A stretch of 31,517 bases of DNA from an uncultured Mycoplasmatota bacterium (GTDB taxonomy: Bacteria > Bacillota_I > Bacilli_A > RF39 > UBA660). The notes beneath the pieces were generated by a model. That model was given only the letters and a program-made list of their open reading frames with translations. It was not told where the DNA came from and searched no databases. Shown here piece after piece: positions 1 to 7,446 of the stretch. The translations under genes and the position numbers were made by a program. Position 1 is the first letter of the stretch, and each line of letters starts with the position of its first letter. The DNA is taken from NCBI GenBank assembly GCA_900549625.1, contig URPE01000012.1, positions 1 through 31,517 of the forward strand. Reading direction: 5' to 3'.

Positions 1-322
1 TGCAACAAGTGGCGGCAGTACAACAGACCGAGCAACATGTTTAAACACTGTTTTATATAGTTGGGATGGCAGTAGTGTAAGTGATTGCAAAAAAAATGAC
101 TGGTTATTTAATAGTGATGATCAATGGACAATATCGCCGATTGCTTCCTCTTCCTTTGCGTTCCGTGCGTTCTATGTGTCCTCAGTCGGCAGCGTCAGCT
201 ACGGCTATGCGTCCAACAACAACCACTACGTTGCGGTGTTGCCCGTCGTTTATCTGATATCGAATGTTAAAATCGCAACTGGTACGGGTTCGGAAAGTGA
301 CCCATTTACACTTTCTTTATAG
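1..322 (+). CDS. 3' end of a surface protein with a C-type-lectin-like C-terminal domain (partial, 5' end outside window)
   Basis: The open frame starts at base 2 and ends with TAG at 320-322, giving about 106 visible residues. It is homologous to the end of the protein at 26432-27232. Both share the T-T-D-R-A-T-C-L-N-T segment, then D-W, then Q-W-T-[IL]-[ST]-P, a divergent stretch, P-x-x-Y-L and a G-[ST]-G/G-D-G-x-x-x-x-P-F end. Residues from roughly Ala48 to Val83 (bases 143-250) are coded by GC-rich codons (TCC, TTC, GTC, GGC, GCG) that are rare elsewhere in the window. The fold assignment (C-lectin/formylglycine-enzyme-like) rests on resemblance to diversity-generating-retroelement target proteins and is inference. 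Location is presumably the cell surface, as for the relatives with N-terminal membrane anchors. The N-terminus cannot be seen. Confidence 0.75.
   Translation, partial: ATSGGSTTDRATCLNTVLYSWDGSSVSDCKKNDWLFNSDDQWTISPIASSSFAFRAFYVSSVGSVSYGYASNNNHYVAVLPVVYLISNVKIATGTGSESDPFTLSL
141..250 (+). other. Candidate hypervariable (DGR variable-region-like) segment
   Basis: By hand count, bases 141-240 contain 54 G/C and only 14 A, in a window that is mostly A/T. About fifteen codons have the form NNC that adenine mutagenesis of AAC codons would give (TCC, TTC, AGC, TAC, GGC, CAC, and AAC itself three times in a row at 215-223). The patch sits between the conserved W-T-I-S-P and P-V-V-Y-L parts, where DGR variable regions lie in C-lectin targets. 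No template repeat or reverse transcriptase is in this window, so the assignment is inferred. Confidence 0.5.
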
Positions 323-336
323 AATAATGGTAAATT

Positions 337-374
337 AGATGTCAAAAGTAAAAGTAATCTTTGACATCTTTTTT
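337..374 (+). terminator. Rho-independent terminator of the first gene
   Basis: A perfect 10-bp stem pairs AGATGTCAAA (337-346) with TTTGACATCT (360-369), followed directly by a T run. The right arm also supplies the -35 box of the next promoter. Confidence 0.85.
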
Positions 375-389
375 AATATTTCGTATACT
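361..389 (+). promoter_or_regulatory. Promoter of the 422-1660 gene
   Basis: TTGACA (361-366), a 17-bp spacer and TATACT (384-389) form a near-consensus sigma-A promoter. It overlaps the upstream terminator. Confidence 0.8.
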
Positions 390-421
390 AGTTATAAGAA
401 GACTAGATGGGGATGGTGGCA

Positions 422-1660
422 ATGCAAAAAAAATATAAAGTGATTTTAATAATTATTGTGTTATTATTTGCTTTTTCTTGCTCCATTTTAGTTAATTATC
501 GTAGTTATTTACAAAAGAAAAAAGATTTAGTTGCTTTAGTAGATGTTAGAGAAGGCTTATCTGTTAATTATGGAGAAGGTAAATATGTTGTTGTTAATAG
601 TTTAGAAAGAGAAGTTAGTTTTTCGGTAACTAATTTGACTACTGAAAAAAAGATTTATACAATAACTCTTGATAATTACACAGGTTCAAGTGATAATGTT
701 AATTATGAGCTTATGGAGTCTGGTGTACAAATTAATAATAAATTAGATAGTACTGGTGGTTCTATTTCTAATGTTACAGTAAATGCTAATGAGACTAAAA
801 GATATACATTAAAAATAAATAATCCATTAGATAAAACTTTTTCATTTTATATTAATGTTTCTGTTGATAATGCTGATGAAAGTTTTTATAGTACAATATT
901 AAAAAATAATGATATTAAAGAAGCTAATATTACTGGGTTTGATAGTAGTGCTACTAATAATGAAGGGTTAATAAAAAAAGAAGAAGAAAATGGAACTAGT
1001 TATTATTTTAGAGGTAGTGTAAATAATAATTATGTGTCTTTAGGTGATTCTTTGTGGCGGATCGTAAAAATTAATGCTGATGGAACAGTTAAAATGGTTT
1101 TAAATAGTACTACTGAAGAGATGGTTACATTTAATACTAGTGATAATAAAGGAAATACTAGTTTTGAAAATAGTAATGTATATGCTTCTTTAATTAATTG
1201 GTATAATAGTCATTTAAATGCTTATGAAAATTTTATTGCTAGTCCTAATTATTGCTATGATAATAGTGTACTAGAAGATAATGGCGAAAATGTTACATAC
1301 TTATCTTCTATTCGTTTATTTACTGATTATATTCCTACAAATACTTGTGGTGGTGATTCACTTTCTTTGAAGGTTGGGTTACTAACTGCTGATGAAGTTA
1401 ATTTTGCAGGTGGTAGTAAAAATGAAAATAAGAATTATTATTTATATTTAGATGGAATAGAATCATCTTGGTGGACAATGACACCTAGTAAGAAAGATAA
1501 TGGTGAATTAAAATTGATGAGTGTTAGTAGTGTGGGGGCCTTAGAAGAGGCTACACCTGAAACTAGTTCATTGTTCTTAAGACCAGTAATTTCTTTAAAT
1601 CGTAAAGTATCTGTTACTGGTAGTGGAACACAGGAAAATCCATATCAAGTTATTGAATAA
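422..1660 (+). CDS. Membrane-anchored surface protein with C-terminal lectin-like domain
   Basis: The protein has about 412 residues with a short basic N-terminus and one hydrophobic segment (about residues 5-24), then a long exported Asn/Ser/Thr-rich region. The middle contains a beta-rich part with many N-x-T/S sequences. The second half starts near a N-N-Y-V-S-L-G-D-S-L-W-R-I-V motif and ends with S-W-W-T-M-T-P, a divergent stretch, L-R-P-V-I-S-L and G-S-G-T-x-x-N-P. This is the same layout as the ends of the loci at 1-322 and 26432-27232. The start is chosen at ATG 422 because GGGGA lies 8 nt upstream; ATG 407 in the same frame is possible but has a weaker site. The gene stands alone between its own promoter and terminator. 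Function is unknown; adhesion or ligand binding is inference from the fold. Confidence 0.8.
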   Translation: MQKKYKVILIIIVLLFAFSCSILVNYRSYLQKKKDLVALVDVREGLSVNYGEGKYVVVNSLEREVSFSVTNLTTEKKIYTITLDNYTGSSDNVNYELMESGVQINNKLDSTGGSISNVTVNANETKRYTLKINNPLDKTFSFYINVSVDNADESFYSTILKNNDIKEANITGFDSSATNNEGLIKKEEENGTSYYFRGSVNNNYVSLGDSLWRIVKINADGTVKMVLNSTTEEMVTFNTSDNKGNTSFENSNVYASLINWYNSHLNAYENFIASPNYCYDNSVLEDNGENVTYLSSIRLFTDYIPTNTCGGDSLSLKVGLLTADEVNFAGGSKNENKNYYLYLDGIESSWWTMTPSKKDNGELKLMSVSSVGALEEATPETSSLFLRPVISLNRKVSVTGSGTQENPYQVIE

Positions 1661-1686
1661 TGTAAAATGCTGTCAATTAAAAATGT

Positions 1687-1716
1687 AAACTAGTCAAATC
1701 TATTGACTAGTTTTTA
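1687..1716 (+). terminator. Terminator after the surface protein gene
   Basis: AAACTAGTCAA (1687-1697) pairs perfectly with TTGACTAGTTT (1703-1713) across a 5-nt loop, followed by T-rich sequence. The right arm includes TTGACT, which can serve as the -35 of the next gene. Confidence 0.85.
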
Positions 1717-1729
1717 ATCTTTTTATAAA
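1703..1729 (+). promoter_or_regulatory. Probable promoter of the 1750 gene
   Basis: TTGACT (1703-1708) and TATAAA (1724-1729) are separated by 15 bp, shorter than ideal. The arrangement repeats the terminator/promoter overlap seen at 337-389. Confidence 0.5.
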
Positions 1730-1749
1730 CTAGATGTAGGTGAGTAATT

Positions 1750-2301
1750 ATGAATATTTTAAAAGACATTTTGACAATTTTAACAAGTTTAAATATAGTA
1801 GACTATATCTTATATTTTGGGGTAATACTTTTAATGTGTTTGGTTGTTTCTTTAATATATGTTTTAAAGAATGAAAAAGAAGATAATAAAGATGTTGTTA
1901 GTAATACAAGTGATGAACTGGATTTAAAGGATATTGTTAAAGAAATAGATGAAAAGCCAGCACCAATTGTAGATATGACTCGTTATGAAGAAGAACAAGA
2001 ACAAAAAGCTATTATTAGTTATGATGAGTTAGTAAAAAGTACCCAGAATACTTTAAGTTATCAAAAAGAGGAAATGGTTGATGATGTTATACCTGTTAAA
2101 CAAATTCAAGTAATGCCTATGGAGTTACCAAAGATTAAAGATGGGGATAATATCTTAGATAGTTTAAATATTACACAGAAAGAACCTAAGTTTGAAGTTG
2201 ATTCAAATCCGATAGAAACACAGGAATTTAAATTGTTTTCTTATGAAAAAGAAGAAGCATTTTTAAAAGCTTTAAAAGAATTAAATGAATTATTAAATTG
2301 A
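1750..2301 (+). CDS. Small membrane-anchored protein of unknown function
   Basis: The product is 183 residues. One hydrophobic helix lies at about residues 18-39, followed by a long, charged, Glu/Lys-rich cytoplasmic-looking tail with no family I recognise. The start ATG has an AGGTGAG ribosome site at 1738-1744. The stop is TGA, one of only two TGA stops in the window; conserved genes here end in TAA or TAG. The gene lies just upstream of mtaB but has its own terminator, so a functional link is not shown. The helix plus charged tail would suit a membrane tether or division/septal accessory protein, but nothing in the sequence decides this. Confidence 0.75.
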   Translation: MNILKDILTILTSLNIVDYILYFGVILLMCLVVSLIYVLKNEKEDNKDVVSNTSDELDLKDIVKEIDEKPAPIVDMTRYEEEQEQKAIISYDELVKSTQNTLSYQKEEMVDDVIPVKQIQVMPMELPKIKDGDNILDSLNITQKEPKFEVDSNPIETQEFKLFSYEKEEAFLKALKELNELLN

Positions 2302-2326
2302 ATAGATAATAAAATAATGGTACAAT
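2298..2326 (+). promoter_or_regulatory. Probable promoter of mtaB
   Basis: TTGAAT (2298-2303), 17 bp, TACAAT (2321-2326). The expected start of transcription falls inside the upstream gene's terminator hairpin. Confidence 0.5.
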
Positions 2327-2343
2327 AAATGTACTATTTTTTT
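2317..2343 (+). terminator. Terminator after the 1750 gene
   Basis: ATGGTACA (2317-2324) pairs with TGTACTAT (2330-2337) with one G-U pair, followed by seven T. Confidence 0.8.
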
Positions 2344-2356
2344 GTTTGGAGTGATT

Positions 2357-3625
2357 ATGATGAAGTTTCAGATATATACACTTGGTTGTAAAGTTAATGC
2401 TTATGAATCAGAAGTAATGAAAGAAAAACTATTAAAAAATGGTTATACTTATGATGATGTTATACCAGATATAGTAATTGTAAATACATGTTCTGTAACA
2501 AATATAGCTGATCAAAAGTCAAGAAAGATGGTAAGACATTTTAAAAAAAATAATGATAAAGCTATTTTAGTTGTAGTAGGGTGTTCTTCATTTAATAAAC
2601 AAAGTGAATATGAAAGTATGGGTATAGATATATTACTTGGTAATAAAGATAAGAGTCATATTGTAGAAATACTAGATAATTATTTAAAAGAACATAAAAG
2701 TATTGTGTCTTTTGAAACAACAAGAAATTTACCTTTTGAAAATATGGAAGTTGATAAGTTTACGACTCATACAAGGGCTTATATGAAAATTCAAGATGGA
2801 TGTGATAATTTTTGCTCTTACTGTATCATTCCTTATGTAAGAGGAAGTATTAGAAGTAAAAATTTTGATGATTGTTTATTAGAGGCTAGGTCTTTAGTGG
2901 CAAATGGACATAAAGAAATTGTTTTAACTGGTATTCATACAGGTTCATATGGGACGGGTACTAATCATGATCTAACAGATTTAATTCATGAGATGAGTAA
3001 GATAAAAGGGCTTTTAAGAATAAGAATATCATCAATTGAAATTACAGAGTTAAATGATAAGTTTTTAAAAGAATTAAAAGAAAATACTAAGATATGTAAT
3101 CATTTGCATATTCCTTTACAAGCTGGTTCTGATGAAATATTAAAGCTAATGCGTAGGAAGTATACTTTAAGTGAGTTTAAAGAAAAAATTAAAGAGATAA
3201 GAAGTATTAGACCTAATATATCAATAAGTACAGATGTTATTGTGGGGCATCCTTTTGAAACAGAAGAACTTTTTTTAACAACCTTAGAAACAGTTAAAGA
3301 AATTAAGTTTAGTAAAGTACATGTTTTTCCATATTCAAAAAGAGAGGGGACACTCGCTGCTAGAATGGACATGCAAATACCTAAAAGTGAAAAAACTAAA
3401 AGAAGTCATTTATTAGGAGAATTATCACTTAGTTTAGAACAAGATTATAATAAAAAATTTATAGGTTGTATTTTAAGTGTTTTAATAGAACTAGATAATA
3501 CTGGTTTATCTAGTGAACATATTAAAGTTCATGTTGATGAAGATATTCCTAATAATACTTTAGTAAAAGTGTTAGTTACGGATGTAACTTTAGATGGTGT
3601 AGTAGGACATGTACAAAAATTTTAG
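2357..3625 (+). CDS. mtaB: tRNA (t6A37) methylthiotransferase MtaB
   Basis: This radical-SAM enzyme adds a methylthio group to N6-threonylcarbamoyladenosine at tRNA position 37 (ms2t6A), which stabilises decoding of ANN codons. The N-terminal UPF0004 domain has the three cysteines that bind one 4Fe-4S cluster (L-G-C-K-V-N near residue 11, N-T-C-S-V-T near 45, G-C-S-S near 76). The radical-SAM core has C-D-N-F-C-S-Y-C near residue 150, preceded by the conserved T-R-A-Y-M-K-I-Q-D-G. The end is a TRAM-like RNA-binding domain. Length (422 aa) is normal for the family. GGAG at 2348-2351 favours ATG 2357 or the adjacent ATG 2360 over an in-frame TTG at 2342. The next gene, ileS, charges an ANN-decoding tRNA, which fits loosely; it has its own promoter. 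Confidence 0.93.
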   Translation: MMKFQIYTLGCKVNAYESEVMKEKLLKNGYTYDDVIPDIVIVNTCSVTNIADQKSRKMVRHFKKNNDKAILVVVGCSSFNKQSEYESMGIDILLGNKDKSHIVEILDNYLKEHKSIVSFETTRNLPFENMEVDKFTTHTRAYMKIQDGCDNFCSYCIIPYVRGSIRSKNFDDCLLEARSLVANGHKEIVLTGIHTGSYGTGTNHDLTDLIHEMSKIKGLLRIRISSIEITELNDKFLKELKENTKICNHLHIPLQAGSDEILKLMRRKYTLSEFKEKIKEIRSIRPNISISTDVIVGHPFETEELFLTTLETVKEIKFSKVHVFPYSKREGTLAARMDMQIPKSEKTKRSHLLGELSLSLEQDYNKKFIGCILSVLIELDNTGLSSEHIKVHVDEDIPNNTLVKVLVTDVTLDGVVGHVQKF

Positions 3626-3635
3626 TGAAAATAAA

Positions 3636-3664
3636 TTGACAATGCTTAAAAATATGTCTATACT
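3636..3664 (+). promoter_or_regulatory. Promoter of the T-box/ileS transcript
   Basis: TTGACA (3636-3641), 17-bp spacer, TATACT (3659-3664). Confidence 0.85.
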
Positions 3665-3670
3665 AAAGTA

Positions 3671-3856
3671 GTAAAAACTTTTAAGACACGTTTTATGAAG
3701 GGATTTTTTAGAGAGTCTAGGGTTGGTGTAACTAGATAATGAATTTTATAAAATATCACTTAAAATATAGGTTTTCGGATTACTAACGTTATAAGTAATA
3801 AAAAGTTAAATTAAGGATGGTACCGTCTATATGACTCCTTTGGTGCTATCCTTTTT
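3671..3856 (+). promoter_or_regulatory. T-box riboswitch leader for ileS
   Basis: T-box leaders sense uncharged tRNA and let transcription run on when the amino acid is short. The diagnostic T-box sequence is at about 3813-3828 (AAGGATGGTACCGTC). The competing terminator pairs GGATGGTACC (3815-3824) with GGTGCTATCC (3842-3851), with two G-U pairs, and runs into T's. Stem I sequences (GAGAGT, then a CTAG...CTAG hairpin) lie at about 3711-3738. ATC at 3755-3757 is my best reading of the specifier codon and means isoleucine, matching the gene. The element type is firm; the specifier position is an eye fold only. Confidence 0.88.
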
Positions 3857-3857
3857 A
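3815..3857 (+). terminator. Conditional terminator of the T-box
   Basis: The 10-bp stem 3815-3824/3842-3851 is followed by TTTTTATTTT. Its 5' arm overlaps the antiterminator sequence, as expected for a T-box. Confidence 0.8.
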
Positions 3858-3877
3858 TTTTGGGAAGGAATGATTAG

Positions 3878-6800
3878 ATGAAAAATTTTAAAGAACTTGA
3901 TAAAAGAAAATCTAGTGAGGTTGAAAAATCTATTTTAGAAACTTGGAAAAAACAAAATATTTTAGATTTAACTATTAAAAATAGAGAAGGAAAAAAAGAT
4001 TTTGTTTTTTATGATGGCCCAATATATGCAAATGCTAAACCAGGTATCCATCATGTTCTTGCAAAGACTATTAAAGACACTTTTTGTAAATATAAAACGA
4101 TGCAAGGATATAGGGTGTTAAGAAAAATAGGACTAGATACGCATGGGTTACCAATTGAGGTTAATGTTGAGAAGAAATTAGGTTTTAAAAGTAAAGCGGA
4201 TATTGAAGCTTTTGGTATTGAAAACTTTTGCCGTGAATGTAATAAAGCTACTGCCTTAAATATTGATGAGGTAAATCTTGTTACTGATAAAATGGGACAA
4301 TTTATTGATTGTGAGCATCCATATGTTACTTGTAGCAATGAATACATTGAATCAGAATGGTGGCTTCTTAAAGAAATGGATAAAAAAGGCGTAATATACC
4401 ATGGGGATAAAGTTTTACCATACTGTCCAAGGTGTGGTACTGAACTTTCGGCTAACGAGGTTTCGCAAGGATATCAAAGTGATTCAGTAAATACGGTAAT
4501 AGTGCCATTTAAAAGAAAAGATACTGATGAATATTTCTTGGTATGGACAACAACTCCTTGGACTTTAATGGCTAATGTTGCTTTATGCGTAAACCCTAAT
4601 TTAACATACTTAACTGTTATGTCTGAAGGATATAAATTTATCGTTTGTGAAACACTAGCGGATAAAGTGTTAGGTGATGGTTATGAAATTCTAAGTAAAT
4701 GTCAAGGTAAAGATTTAGTTGGCGTCAAATACGAACAGTTAATGCCTTTTGTAAAGGTGAGTGGTAAATCATTTGTTCTTTTAGCCGATAATTATGTTAC
4801 TGATAGTGATGGTACTGGTATTGTCCATATTGCTCCTGCCTTTGGTGAAGATGATAATCGTGTTTGTCGTGAAAATGATATTGCTTTTGTTAATCCAGTG
4901 GGTAAAGATGGTAAATACATTACTGGTCCATGGGAGGGTACATTAGTAACTGATAAAGACTTAGAAATTACTATTATAAAATGGTTAAAAGAAAATGATA
5001 AATTATTTAAAAAGATTAAAATAACCCATGATTACCCACATTGCTGGCGTTGTAAACAACCATTAATCTATTATGCTAAGCCTGCTTGGTATATAAAAAC
5101 TACAGCTTATAAGGATGAGATTATCGCGGCTAATAAAAGTGTTAATTGGTATCCAGAGTATGTTGGAACAAAAAGGTTTAATAATTGGCTTTCTAATATG
5201 GTTGACTGGGGTATTAGTCGTAATCGTTACTGGGGATGCCCAATGCCTATTTGGATTTGTGATGAATGTGGTGCTAAAGAGGTTATTGGTAGTAGAGAAG
5301 AGTTGCAAAGTAAGATTATTGAAGATAAAGACGTTTTTGCCTTAGAACTACACCGTCCTTATATTGATGAGTTACATTTAACTTGCTCACATTGTGGTGG
5401 CAAAATGACAAGAGTAAAAGATGTTTTAGACGTTTGGTTTGATTCAGGGGCTATGCCTTATGCTCAACTTCATTATCCATTTGAAAATCAAGAATTATTT
5501 AAAACACAATTTCCAGCCGACTTTATTGCTGAAGGCGTTGATCAAACACGTGGTTGGTTTAACTCTTTAATTTGTATTTCCACGATTGTATCGGGTGTAT
5601 CTAGCTTTAAAAATGTTGTCGTAAATGATATGGTTCTAGATCCAGAAGGTAAAAAGATGAGTAAATCAGTTGGTAATATAGTTGATCCTATTAAAGAATT
5701 AGACGAGTATGGGGCCGATATAGTTAGGTTTTATATGTTAAGTGCGTCTCCTGTATGGACACCACTTCGTTATGATTCTAAGGGTTGTAAAGACGTTTAT
5801 TCTAAGTTTATCAATCCTTTAAAAAATACATATAGTTTCTTTCAAATGTACGCTAATACGGATGGAATAGATACAGATGAATGTAATATTTCTTATGAAC
5901 AAAGAGAAGAAATTGATAAATGGCTTCTTTCTAAATATAATAATTTAGTTAAATATGTGACTGCTTCTTTTGAAGAGTATGATTTAAATAAAGTAGTTAA
6001 GGCTATTGCTAGTTTTGTTTCGGAAGACTTATCAAACTGGTATATTAGAAGAAATAGAAAAAGATTCTGGGGTAGTGAACTTGATAATTCTAAAAAAAGT
6101 GTTTATATTACTACTTATGAGGTATTAGTGGGATTATGTAAGTTAATCGCGCCAATTACACCATTTATATCAGAAGAAATTTATAGAGACTTAACAGGGG
6201 AAGTAAGTGTTCATTTAGCTGATTATCCAAAATGTAATGAAGAATTAATCGATGATAAATTAGAAGAGAAAATGGATTTAGTAAGAGAATTAATAAGTAT
6301 TGGTAGAAATATTCGGGAAAGTAAAAAAATAAAGGTTCGTGAACCACTTGCCAGGGTATATTTAGATGGTAAGAAAGAATCTTTGATTACTGATTTAACA
6401 CCTCTTATTAAAGAAGAATTAAATGTTAAAGAGGTTGTGTTTATTAATGATTTAAGTGAATACTTGAATTTCCAAGTAAAACCTAACTTTAAAGAAGTTG
6501 GTAAAATATTTGGATCTAAAATAAAGGATTTTCAAAGTGCTTTAGCAAATATTACAAGTGCTGAGGTAGCAGCTTTAGAAAATAATGAAGAAGTTAGTAT
6601 AACACTAGATAATGAACTTGTAACTGTTACTAAGAATATGGTTGATATTCGAGTAGAAGCAAAAGATGATATGGCAGTAGAAGTATTAAATAATAATTTT
6701 GTTATCTTAGATATTAAGAGGGATACTTGCCTTATTAATGAGGGTATTGCAAGAGAATTTGTTAGTAAGATTCAAAATTTAAGAAAAGAAAAAGATTATG

Positions 6801-6982
6801 AAATAACAGATCGCATTAATATCTATTATGATGGTAGTGAAAACTTTATAGATATAGTAAAACAATTTAAAGATTATATTATGAAAGAAACACTAGCTAA
6901 AGAAATAACTATTAAAAATAATTTAACAACTGTATATGATTTAAATGGTGAAAGTGTTAAATTTGATATAGAGAAGGCTTAA
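3878..6982 (+). CDS. ileS: Isoleucyl-tRNA synthetase, type 2, with GXHH in place of HXGH
   Basis: IleRS attaches isoleucine to tRNA-Ile in the cytoplasm. At 1034 residues the protein is longer than type 1 bacterial IleRS (about 920) and resembles the type 2 (eukaryote-like) branch, for example in the G-L-D-T-H-G-L-P-I-E segment and the long C-terminal part. The KMSKS loop is intact at residues 593-597. The CP1 editing domain is present (W-T-T-T-P-W-T-L and a G-I-V-H-I-A-P-A-F-G segment). The class I HIGH signature, however, reads G-I-H-H at residues 56-59 (codons 4043-4054), so the first and third positions are swapped relative to H-x-G-H. Two Cys pairs of zinc-ribbon type (C-P-R-C and C-D-E-C) are visible. 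An AAGGAA ribosome site precedes ATG 3878. Expression is controlled by the upstream T-box. It is the only ileS in the window. Confidence 0.95.
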   Translation: MKNFKELDKRKSSEVEKSILETWKKQNILDLTIKNREGKKDFVFYDGPIYANAKPGIHHVLAKTIKDTFCKYKTMQGYRVLRKIGLDTHGLPIEVNVEKKLGFKSKADIEAFGIENFCRECNKATALNIDEVNLVTDKMGQFIDCEHPYVTCSNEYIESEWWLLKEMDKKGVIYHGDKVLPYCPRCGTELSANEVSQGYQSDSVNTVIVPFKRKDTDEYFLVWTTTPWTLMANVALCVNPNLTYLTVMSEGYKFIVCETLADKVLGDGYEILSKCQGKDLVGVKYEQLMPFVKVSGKSFVLLADNYVTDSDGTGIVHIAPAFGEDDNRVCRENDIAFVNPVGKDGKYITGPWEGTLVTDKDLEITIIKWLKENDKLFKKIKITHDYPHCWRCKQPLIYYAKPAWYIKTTAYKDEIIAANKSVNWYPEYVGTKRFNNWLSNMVDWGISRNRYWGCPMPIWICDECGAKEVIGSREELQSKIIEDKDVFALELHRPYIDELHLTCSHCGGKMTRVKDVLDVWFDSGAMPYAQLHYPFENQELFKTQFPADFIAEGVDQTRGWFNSLICISTIVSGVSSFKNVVVNDMVLDPEGKKMSKSVGNIVDPIKELDEYGADIVRFYMLSASPVWTPLRYDSKGCKDVYSKFINPLKNTYSFFQMYANTDGIDTDECNISYEQREEIDKWLLSKYNNLVKYVTASFEEYDLNKVVKAIASFVSEDLSNWYIRRNRKRFWGSELDNSKKSVYITTYEVLVGLCKLIAPITPFISEEIYRDLTGEVSVHLADYPKCNEELIDDKLEEKMDLVRELISIGRNIRESKKIKVREPLARVYLDGKKESLITDLTPLIKEELNVKEVVFINDLSEYLNFQVKPNFKEVGKIFGSKIKDFQSALANITSAEVAALENNEEVSITLDNELVTVTKNMVDIRVEAKDDMAVEVLNNNFVILDIKRDTCLINEGIAREFVSKIQNLRKEKDYEITDRINIYYDGSENFIDIVKQFKDYIMKETLAKEITIKNNLTTVYDLNGESVKFDIEKA

Positions 6983-6999
6983 AGTAAGCTTTCTTTTTA
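6972..6999 (+). terminator. Terminator overlapping the ileS stop codon
   Basis: AGAAGGCTTA (6972-6981) pairs with TAAGCTTTCT (6985-6994) with one G-U pair, followed by TTTT. The stop codon TAA lies in the left arm and loop. Confidence 0.8.
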
Positions 7000-7000
7000 T

Positions 7001-7029
7001 TTGACAAAGTGTATTTTATATTATAGAAT
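7001..7029 (+). promoter_or_regulatory. Promoter of the 7054-7821 operon
   Basis: TTGACA (7001-7006), 17-bp spacer, TAGAAT (7024-7029). Confidence 0.8.
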
Positions 7030-7053
7030 AACTTTCGCTAGGGGGGAACTTAA

Positions 7054-7443
7054 TTGACTGTAAGATATACACTTGGGGTAAATTCATATACTAATATAAT
7101 TAGAGATTACCAAGGTTTATTAAATAAACAGATTAATTTATCATTACCATTAATTACTGGGGCATTAATATATAAAAAAAATAAACAAGAGCAAAAGATA
7201 TTTGTTGGTAAAGAAATTGATTTACGTTGTTTACAGAAAGATAATTATTGGATAAAAAAATATGACTTGATTTTAGATGATTTAATAGAACTTGTTTTAA
7301 ATGGTTATGAAAGAGCATGTTTACTTAATTATAAAAAATATGATCAAGTAATAGTAGGGGTTTGTAATGATGATATTATTGTTCCGGATTATTATGCTTT
7401 ACGTAGTAAATTAAATAATGAAATAAAAGAAAGGGAGATTTAA
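7054..7443 (+). CDS. Conserved-looking hypothetical protein with TTG start
   Basis: The product is 129 residues, soluble, with no membrane segment and no motif I recognise. The start is TTG 7054, supported by a run of six G (7041-7046) seven bases upstream and by the promoter ending at 7029; no ATG lies nearby in frame. Tyr, Asn and Leu are frequent and the C-terminus is charged. The gene is followed after 3 nt by a second small unknown gene, so the two are almost certainly cotranscribed and perhaps act together. No function can be assigned. Confidence 0.75.
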   Translation: MTVRYTLGVNSYTNIIRDYQGLLNKQINLSLPLITGALIYKKNKQEQKIFVGKEIDLRCLQKDNYWIKKYDLILDDLIELVLNGYERACLLNYKKYDQVIVGVCNDDIIVPDYYALRSKLNNEIKEREI

Positions 7444-7446
7444 AAT

